Assembly (NCBI RefSeq): GCF_028330965.1
Contig: NZ_JAQMUB010000066.1
Span: 1-64,000, forward strand
Length of the DNA stretch: 64,000 nt
DNA from: Oscillatoria sp. CS-180
GTDB taxonomy: Bacteria > Cyanobacteriota > Cyanobacteriia > Phormidesmidales > Phormidesmidaceae
Direction of reading: 5' to 3'
In this document: positions 19,074 to 27,200 of the stretch, in pieces
Position numbering within the stretch: the first letter of the stretch is position 1
Layout of the letters: the number at the start of each line of letters is the position of its first letter
Notes under the pieces: generated by a model
The model's database searches: none
Told to the model about the DNA's origin: nothing
The model's input: the letters and a program-made list of their open reading frames with translations, nothing else
Made by a program: the position numbers and the translations under genes

Positions 19074-21098
19074 CTAGGCTAACCCTTCATTTTGAGAAAT
19101 GACTAGCAGTTGGTCTTCCTCAGGGGCGGTTATTTCCTGTACAGAACCATCCGGCCAAAACACTTTCAGTGAATCTATCTGCTTGTTCTTGCCAAGACCA
19201 AAATAAAGCCGATAGTGCCCCTGGGAGTAAAGAGAACCTTCAGCGTGGCCAACCTGTTTCGTCTGTTTGAGACCGTCGGGTGTTTCCACCACAACCCTGG
19301 CCCCAATCGCTTGATGGTTCCCCTGCTCACCCACAAGCTTGATCTCAAGCCAATGGTTTAATACACGGGAACCTTGATAGACCGCTACAGTCCAGTTTCT
19401 ACGACTAGAAGATCCGGGTAGTCGCAACACCTTGGCCAAGCGATGAACATGATAACGAGTCGCTGAAACTAAATCTAAAGCGCCATCGTTATTGACATCA
19501 AACCAAGTAGGGCGGACTTCCGCCAACAGTCTGTCCGGAGTATCTTTCAGCAGATCTGTTTTCTCAAAGCGATGATTAGCGCCTTGGTGATACAGACCAT
19601 ATGGTGCGGCATACAAATCAGTTAAACCGTCGTTGTCGTAGTCAACCCAGTTTGCGGTTAAGCTCTCAGCGGGTAAGCCTGATTGAGCGGGTGCTACCGA
19701 TTTATAAGAACCCCCATCATTGACCAGCAACACGTTGCCCGCCGATGACGCGGCAAAGATATCAATATCGCCATCAGAGTCATAATCGGAGACTGCAAGC
19801 TTGCCAATCTTATTGGCAGAATTCAGCTCTACAGGACGCGACTCAAAGGTTCCTGCCTGATTGACATAGAGCTGAAACTTCGTCTCATCTTGCCAGAACA
19901 AATCCATGTCTCCGTCATTATCCGCATCCAGCCATATAAACGGGCCATTTTCAGGAATGTCAAGGCCTGCTGCTTGTGCAACATTCGCAAACTCGCCACT
20001 AGGTTGCTGCTGGTAAAGCTGATTCGGATAGATGACGCCGGGATCACTGATCGGAAGACCCCGTCCCCCTCTCCCACAGGCAATGTAAATGTCGAGGAGT
20101 CCGTCATTGTTGTAGTCCACTGAGGCCGCTTGTCTGCCCGGACAACCCCCTTTGCTAATGCCCAGTTGCGCAGCTCTGTTATCAAAGTCACTCCCTCGGT
20201 TGAGGAACAGTTCATCGTTCACAACGCCCGGAATTTCTGGCAAGCGACCTTTGAGTCCCCCGCGAGTCACAAATAAGTCGACCTGAGCATCACCGTCATA
20301 ATCAGCCCACACCATCCCATGACGATCTCTCAGAATTAGATCAAAGTTGTGCGCTTCAGGCTGTACGTAATTGCCTCCTACATGCACATTGTCTAGAGAA
20401 AGTTGACTGGAAAGCTCAAAGGAAACCGGGGTGTTGATGAGGAACGGCTCAGAGGGGTAGACCTCAAGAATCCCTCCCTCATTGGCAGAGAACGCTAGGC
20501 TGCTGTGAATCGCACCAGACGGTAACGCGTCCTCTGTTGTCTCTAAGTCAAAGCGTTCTTGGCGACCGATCGTAATTTGATAAGGGAACTCAATAACTCC
20601 AGAAATTTCCTCCCCTTCTTCAAGACGATGGACGGCTAGTTTGATCCCGCCCTCATTCAGCTCTGGGAAGGCATCGTTCGTTCGAGAAATGTGTAATCCA
20701 GATAAGTCACCTGCTGCCGCCATGTTTCGATCCATCACTTCAAAGCCAGGAAAGTTAGGATTTTGGGCAAGTCGCAAATCTGAAAGTGTATTTGTAAAGC
20801 CACCAGCGCCGTCATTGATGAGTAATGCCTGTGACTCACTGTGGTGTGCAGTAAAGATATCCAGAAGGTCATCATCATTCACGTCGGCGACACCGAGATC
20901 AAACAAGTTGAACCAAAATCTTGACTCAGAGGCCCTGCCATCGATCACCATACGCAGGGGGATTTGAGTGAACTGTCTGCCCAAATTCACCGAAGGATTC
21001 AATATGTTATAAATATAGCTACTGAACGTTATTAATAAAACAAATAGTATACCCAGTGCAAAATATTTACTAAGACGCTTTATTGAGATCTTAAACAC
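19074..21098 (-). CDS. FG-GAP/VCBS repeat protein with C-terminal ASPIC/UnbV domain
   Basis: The preferred start is the GTG at 21098, preceded by GAGGAG; a TTG at 21137 would add 13 residues. One membrane segment (about residues 15-35) anchors the protein. Several FG-GAP/VCBS blades follow, recognisable by calcium-loop cores such as Asp-Tyr-Asp-Ser-Asp-Gly-Asp-Ile-Asp and Asp-Ala-Asn-Asp-Asn-Asp-Gly-Asp-Met-Asp. They are spread over about residues 60-570 and form a beta-propeller. The last ~90 residues match the ASPIC/UnbV domain, with Gly-Ala-Arg-Val, then His-Tyr-Arg-Leu-Tyr-Phe-Gly-Leu-Gly and Trp-Pro-Asp-Gly-Ser. Such proteins are exported and bind Ca2+. Here it may help polymer secretion or attachment, but that is inferred from its position. 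Confidence 0.82.
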   Translation of the reverse strand: MFKISIKRLSKYFALGILFVLLITFSSYIYNILNPSVNLGRQFTQIPLRMVIDGRASESRFWFNLFDLGVADVNDDDLLDIFTAHHSESQALLINDGAGGFTNTLSDLRLAQNPNFPGFEVMDRNMAAAGDLSGLHISRTNDAFPELNEGGIKLAVHRLEEGEEISGVIEFPYQITIGRQERFDLETTEDALPSGAIHSSLAFSANEGGILEVYPSEPFLINTPVSFELSSQLSLDNVHVGGNYVQPEAHNFDLILRDRHGMVWADYDGDAQVDLFVTRGGLKGRLPEIPGVVNDELFLNRGSDFDNRAAQLGISKGGCPGRQAASVDYNNDGLLDIYIACGRGGRGLPISDPGVIYPNQLYQQQPSGEFANVAQAAGLDIPENGPFIWLDADNDGDMDLFWQDETKFQLYVNQAGTFESRPVELNSANKIGKLAVSDYDSDGDIDIFAASSAGNVLLVNDGGSYKSVAPAQSGLPAESLTANWVDYDNDGLTDLYAAPYGLYHQGANHRFEKTDLLKDTPDRLLAEVRPTWFDVNNDGALDLVSATRYHVHRLAKVLRLPGSSSRRNWTVAVYQGSRVLNHWLEIKLVGEQGNHQAIGARVVVETPDGLKQTKQVGHAEGSLYSQGHYRLYFGLGKNKQIDSLKVFWPDGSVQEITAPEEDQLLVISQNEGLA

Positions 21099-21188
21099 CT
21101 CTTTATTCTCCTCAGTATGTTCAAATTGTCTGCACAATTAACGCAAATCTGAGCCAACTCTCATCGACTGATTGCAAAGATAACGAGA

Positions 21189-23048
21189 TTATCTTTGCTT
21201 CAACCCATACTGCATCTCGTGATATTTCCACAACTTCCCACGTTGCTTCAACAAATCCTCGTACCGACCCTGTTCTACAATTCGCCCTCGCTCCAGAACG
21301 ACCACTTTATCGGCATTGCTAATGGTGGATAGACGGTGAGCGATCGCAATCACAGTTCGCCCTTTAGAAAGCTTCTCTATAGATTCTTGGATTAATCTTT
21401 CAGTGACTGAATCTAAAGCGCTTGTTGCCTCGTCTAAAATCAAAATCTCGGGATTTCGCAACAAAGCTCTAGCGATCGCAATCCGTTGTCGCTGTCCCCC
21501 AGATAGTCCGACTCCTCTATCCCCCAAAACTGTCTCAAATCCCTCTGGTAAATCTTGGATGAACTCCAACGCATTGGCTAACCTAGCAACCTCAGCGATC
21601 GCAGTATCACTAACCTCATCAAGACCATACGCAATGTTCTCTCGCACTGTCGTGCTAAAGATGAACGCGTCCTGACTGACAATCGCCATTTTGTCCCGCA
21701 GCGAATTAATTTCCAAATCACGCAAATCGACATCATCAATCAATATTTGCCCTCGAGTAGGGTCATAAAACCGCGGAATTAAATCCGCCAAAGTGGTCTT
21801 TCCTGCTCCAGACGCGCCGACAAGAGCCGTCGTTTCTCCTCGCTTGATGGAGAGCGTAATGTCGTGGAGTACAGGTTCGTCTGAATTGTAGGCAAAATCG
21901 ACGGATACAAATTCAATCGAACGCTGCAAGCCTGTAAATAGCTTGTGCCCATCTTGAAAATAGGGCTTGCCGTCCCGCTTCAATAGGTCCGAAACCGCAC
22001 TTAACGATCCCTGAGATGCAATGAAGTTGACCCAACCCCCATTAAGCGCTGACACCAAAGGGGTTGTACGGAGCAATACAAATAAGAATGTGAGTACCTC
22101 AGCAGCTTTTAGGACCCCTGTTGATATCAACAGGCCGAATGAAACCGTTACCATTCCTACTAGCAACGTTGCCCCCGCGCCTTCGATGAGAGGGCGCACT
22201 GCCGCTGAAAGCTGGATAACAGCAAATTGCGCGTCATAGACATGTCGTGTCGCACCGTAATAGCGTCGACGTTCGACTGCCTGGGTTGCTGAGGCATGTA
22301 CTGTTCGCATCCCACTTATAAACGAGAGAGCATTTGAGGTGAATGCCTTATTTGCTTTGGGGACCTCGAAGCTAGCCTTTTTCACTCTCGAGGTCAAAGA
22401 CGTTAGCCCAACAGATATCAGCCCAAACATCATGACCGACACCAGAAAAAGCTGCCAAGATAAGAGCAGCATTGAAACTAAATAAGCCAAAATCTTAGAG
22501 CTGTGAACCGTGATGTTGGCAAGATTGGTAAACGCCTGCTGAACTTGGTTGATTTCACCTCTGACAATGCTAATGAGAGCCCCAGGGCTAACGGTAGAGT
22601 AGAAACTTAGTCGAAAGCTTGCTAGTTGTTCGAAGATTAAACAACGAAGCCGGTCAATGAGTCTTAAAGCAGCATCTCTCGCATAAACCGTACCTAAGTA
22701 GTCAAACCCTACTCGCATCCAAATAAATACTAGAAGCAGCCCTGAGAGACGATAAATCCTCTGCCCTGGCGATGCCTCAACGGCTAGAAACATCGTGTCA
22801 AACCACTGTATTCCGGTCCGAATAGGCGGCTCCTCAGGATTGGTTAAGCCTTGCAGAAAGGTTGCGATGAAACCAACAGAAATTCCTTCACAGAAGGCTG
22901 CTATTACAGTGAACGAGATCGCCAAAATGACAACCCAGCGAAAATGCCTCAATTCTCGTAGAATCAAGCGATTTTCTCGCCAAAAACCAGTTGTTCTGAT
23001 GAGTGTCTTAACTGGATTGCTAGCCGTGTCCGGCAAACTTAGTTTCAT
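21189..23048 (-). CDS. HepA/MsbA-type ABC exporter (fused membrane and ATPase domains)
   Basis: The 619-residue protein has an N-terminal transmembrane domain with six hydrophobic segments (about residues 35-340). A complete ATPase domain follows: Walker A Gly-Ala-Ser-Gly-Ala-Gly-Lys-Thr-Thr, Q-loop, signature Leu-Ser-Gly-Gly-Gln, Walker B Ile-Leu-Ile-Leu-Asp-Glu and the switch His in Ala-His-Arg-Leu. Half-transporters of this kind act as homodimers. HepA of Anabaena is the best-known cyanobacterial relative and is needed for the heterocyst polysaccharide layer. As the first gene of the minus-strand polysaccharide block, it is likely to flip lipid-linked glycan or export the polymer. A close paralog lies at 32942-34780. 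Confidence 0.88.
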   Translation of the reverse strand: MKLSLPDTASNPVKTLIRTTGFWRENRLILRELRHFRWVVILAISFTVIAAFCEGISVGFIATFLQGLTNPEEPPIRTGIQWFDTMFLAVEASPGQRIYRLSGLLLVFIWMRVGFDYLGTVYARDAALRLIDRLRCLIFEQLASFRLSFYSTVSPGALISIVRGEINQVQQAFTNLANITVHSSKILAYLVSMLLLSWQLFLVSVMMFGLISVGLTSLTSRVKKASFEVPKANKAFTSNALSFISGMRTVHASATQAVERRRYYGATRHVYDAQFAVIQLSAAVRPLIEGAGATLLVGMVTVSFGLLISTGVLKAAEVLTFLFVLLRTTPLVSALNGGWVNFIASQGSLSAVSDLLKRDGKPYFQDGHKLFTGLQRSIEFVSVDFAYNSDEPVLHDITLSIKRGETTALVGASGAGKTTLADLIPRFYDPTRGQILIDDVDLRDLEINSLRDKMAIVSQDAFIFSTTVRENIAYGLDEVSDTAIAEVARLANALEFIQDLPEGFETVLGDRGVGLSGGQRQRIAIARALLRNPEILILDEATSALDSVTERLIQESIEKLSKGRTVIAIAHRLSTISNADKVVVLERGRIVEQGRYEDLLKQRGKLWKYHEMQYGLKQR

Positions 23049-24299
23049 AAATAAGAATCAATATAAAAGTGCAGGGCAGGCAAACGATACTGTATCAACA
23101 AGGAACAACCATTCACAAAGCTCTGTCCAGTCTATTGTGGAAACTTCTTGAGTTTCTTTCTAGATGCTTAGTGAGCGTCTCCGAAGCAGGGTTATGCATA
23201 AGCATCGCGTCAATTCACCTTTTCCTTTGTCTGAGAAAATGCTCTTGCTAAGTTTTGTTCCGTTAAGTGGCAACCTGTGGATAACTTATGATGCCATCTG
23301 GAAAGAAGTGTACCCACTTCATGACACATTATCGTTAAGTCAATGTGTCTGGCCTCAGTTTGCATCTCAAGGCTAGTTCTTTACTAGTTCTTTAGTAAAA
23401 GCTCTCCAAGCACCTCTTTATTACTACAAAGTTTGCTCAAAACCCTTCTCCAACCATATCTAAAGGCCATTTATTGATGATACAAAGACCTAACTTCAAG
23501 AGCTTCAATATATTAATTATCTTCAATACTCAGGGAAAGACTTTGTGTTTTAGGAACCTTACCTAGCCAACCGAGGAACAAATAAACTAGACTATGCTAA
23601 AAACTTCAGGAAATAAAAATAAAAGGACTTGACCCAAAGAATAATATAAATAACGCAGTTTTGTTTTCAATTGCTCTGGAGGAACCTTTCCAGTAGGCAA
23701 TGAGCTAAACCACATAGTTCTACAAAGCATGGAGATTCCTTGCTTTCTAAAGAGTATTTAAGTCTGCTCTTGTCATATACGCTGAGTATACGACTATCCC
23801 TATAGTCAAAAATAACGATTTATCGTACTTGAACCAAAGTTCACCAATTCTTTAAATAAGCGAACTGAGTATCTACGCCGTGGTTAATAATTGGAGCAGT
23901 CTTGTCAAAGAATACTTTGAGTAAAAAGATTTTCTCTTTACCAGGATCCAGCGCAGCACTAATCCAGATGCTTTCTCTCCAATGTAGGCAGTGAGTGGTC
24001 GCTAAAGTATTCACTCTGAAAACCCCATGAGTTTGCTGCTGCTAACAGCGGAGATGATCATAATAGGAGTCCTCAAGGCAATAGAAAGTGCTCGACATCA
24101 CCATGCCACTTGCAAAGAGATGTCGAGCACGAGCATTTGCTCATTAATCACGCTGGCTTTAATAGCGCAGCAATTCAACAAGATGCCACTTACCAAGACA
24201 ACATTTGCTTTGCCTATCACGATAACTGAAGCAAATACTCAATCTGCGGCTTTGCTTATAGTTGTCGCGATCTCCAAATCGTCACTGTTGTTCAGCGTG
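23049..24299. other. Non-coding region of about 1.25 kb
   Basis: No credible coding sequence is visible. The region is AT-rich, and the short open frames in it lack ribosome sites and codon patterns like those of the neighbours. It should contain the promoter of the ABC exporter at its left end and the terminator of the large mosaic gene at its right end. I recognise no RNA family. Confidence 0.6.
24088..24130 (-). terminator. 12-bp inverted repeat downstream of the mosaic gene
   Basis: gtgctcgacatc and gatgtcgagcac form a perfect stem with a 19-base loop. On the minus strand TTTCTATT follows. It lies about 170 bp after the stop codon at 24300. A small second stem (gagca/tgctc) sits next to it. 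Confidence 0.55.
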
Positions 24300-27200
24300 C
24301 TAGCTGACGACAGGTACCGCAAGATACTTATCGAACAGATAGTTGGATACATCCGCATGATTCTGCGCTGATAGTGCACTGTCATAGATGAGTGCCGCCG
24401 CTACCGTCATCTCACCTGCATCAGAACCTGTCACCTTGCCGCCAAGGCTGAGGCTAGCATCAGCAGCCGATATGTCTGTGTCAAAAACGCCATCAGTACC
24501 ACTATCAATCAGTTCTAGACCGACTTCGGTGTGAATGAAGTGGCTGTAACTTGAGCCATCGAGCACGACTGAGTGCACCATCCATCCCTTCGTGATGCCC
24601 TCCTCAGTTGAGGGGCGGTTGGCTCTGCCCCCCCATCCTTCAATGGCTAGTAGGTCATCGGTATCGGTAACCAGACCGAACACTTCATCCTTCTGGTTAT
24701 CACCATAGCTGAAGCCGGTATATTCCCCTGCTGTTTCATAGTCGACGACGAAGTACATCGTACGAGCCTCATCTCCCTCCGGTAGACCAGCAATTTCGGC
24801 CGGACCAACAATGCGCAAGAAGTCATCATTCCCATCAAAGGCAATCGCAGACTGACCAGATGGAGTACCTGATGCTAACAGAGTCGGATCTCCGTTGACA
24901 CTGTCCAAATCGTAGTTGTTAACCGAACCAGAACTGTCGCCCCAGCGAGTCAGCACGTTAGAGCTATTGACATCAACATTGGCATCGACTTCAAAGGCAG
25001 CAATTAGCCCGCTGGTGAAGGGGTTTCCTCCTTGCTGGGGAGGCACTGATGTCACCGAAATTGTCAAAGCAGCCGTATCATCCGGTGTTGCACCGACGGT
25101 GGCATCGTCGACCTCGATCAGGATGTCTAGGGAGCTGTTTGTCGTGGCATCCAGGGTTGTCCCGGCCTTCAAGAACAGCTCTGTTCCCATAATTTCAAAC
25201 AGGCTTTCATCAGCACCAGTGAGAGACAGAACGTTGGTCCCTTGCCCATCATCGGTGACCACGATGTCCGCCACCTTCAGAGCAGTCGTCAGGTCGGTGT
25301 CCTCAGCTAGTGAGGTCAAGCTATTGTTGAGCACGACGCTCGGTACTTGATTTCCGCTAGCAGCTGTCACCGAAATCGCCAATGCTGCTGTGCCATCCGG
25401 CGTTGTGCCGACACTAGCGTCGTCTACCTGCACCTCGACATCTAGAGAGGCGTTCGCATCGGCATCCAAGATTGTCCCGGCCCTCAAGAACAGCTCTGTT
25501 CCTGTAATCTCGAAGAGACCCGCATCGGCACCAGTGAGAGACAGAGCGTTGGTTCCTTGTCCATCGTCGGTAACCACAATATCTGCGACCTTTAGAGCAG
25601 TCGTTAGGTCGGTGTCCTCCGTCAGAGTTGCCAAGCTGTTATTCAGCACAACGCTTGGCGCTTGATTGGCCTGCTGGGACGGCGTCAGATATTTCTGTGT
25701 CAAGTATTGCAGGGTTTGAGCATGCTCGGTGTCATTCAGTTCCTTATCGTAGACCAGCACCGCGGCCACATCGAGAGCACCAAAGCCAATACCGGCAATC
25801 TCTTCACCGATAACAAACTTGTCGACTCCCGTTGCGAACTGATGATTCGCTGTATCAATCAGCTGGTCGTCGCGGTAGTGGCGTAGGGTCGTTCCGTCAT
25901 AACGCACAGAGTGGATGAACCAGTCATCACCGATGCTGCCGTCATTGTTGCCGACAGCATCTTCACCGGAGCGGAAGTCGTTCCCACGTCCCCAGCCCTG
26001 AACACCGAGTTCGTCATTCTTCCCACCAGCGACGAGGCCGAAAGTCTCATTCGATGCCCCTGCCCCATAAGCAACTCCGGCATAGGTGCCTCCTGTTGCC
26101 TTGTAATCGACAACAAAGTACATCGAGCGCGCTTCATTTCCAGTCGGGAGTTCCGGCAAGCTTTGAGGAGAAGTTCGCTCTAGCTTATCCCCCTCTGCAG
26201 CGCCTGTTTCACCAAAAGCCGCAAGGCCGCCGTCGAGAGAGACTGCTGCTTGACCGCTAGGTGTTGCTCCCTGCACGAGAATCGGGTCACCAGAAGCAAC
26301 CAGATCCATATTGGTGCCGGCAACAGAGAGCCACTCGGTGACCACCCCATTCTGTTGCAGGACGTTGATATCAGATTCCAGTTGAGCGACTAAACCGTCA
26401 ATGACCGGCACATTATTGGTGGACGGCTCATTCACAGTAATATCAACGGTTGCCGTATCTGTTTGACTGCCATCAGAAACAGTGTAGGTAAAGCTCTCGG
26501 ACCCCGTGAAACCAATATCAGCGGTGTAGGAAAACGCGCCATCCATGTTCACGGTGAGGGTACTATTGCCAAGAGTGACCTGGTTACCAACAACGGCCTG
26601 ACCATTGATTTCAGTAATGGTTAAGGGGCCATCATCGACATCATTATCAAGCAGACCAGTCGAGACTGGAACCGTTAGAGTCTGGCCGGCGGTAGCAGTG
26701 TAGGTATCATCGACCGCATCAGGTGCCTGATTTACACCTGCGGGCGTAACCGCGATCACGAGAGTTGCCGTATCGTCAGGCGTAGTGCCGACCGTGGTAT
26801 CGTCTACCTGTACTCCAATATCCAACGAGGCATTGGTAGCAGCATCTAGCGTAGTGCCTGCTGCCAAAAGTACTTCTGTGCCGACAATCTCGAACAGACC
26901 CGCATCGTCGCCAGTCAAAGACAAGGTGTTGGTCCCCAGACCATCGTCGGTAATGACGATATCAGCAACCTTGAGAGCACTGGTGAGGTCAGCGTTTTCT
27001 GATAGTGAAGTCAGAGTGTTCGCGAGTGCTATGGTCGGAGGCTGGTTAGTAGCCGGAGGGACCACCGTAATTGCAAGCGCAGCCGAGTCATCAGGTGTTA
27101 GACCAACGGCAGTGTCGTCAACCTCGATGGTGATGTCGAGCGAGGCATTGGTAGCGGCATCGAGAGTAGTACCCCCTGCCAAGAATACCTCTGTGCCAAC

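Noticed and set aside
23069-23376. Two short plus-strand open frames upstream of the ABC exporter
   Set aside because: They overlap each other in different frames, have no ribosome site and occupy the expected promoter region.
24027-24371. 114-codon open frame on the plus strand
   Set aside because: It spans the terminator-like hairpin and runs into the antisense of the mosaic gene; no start signal.
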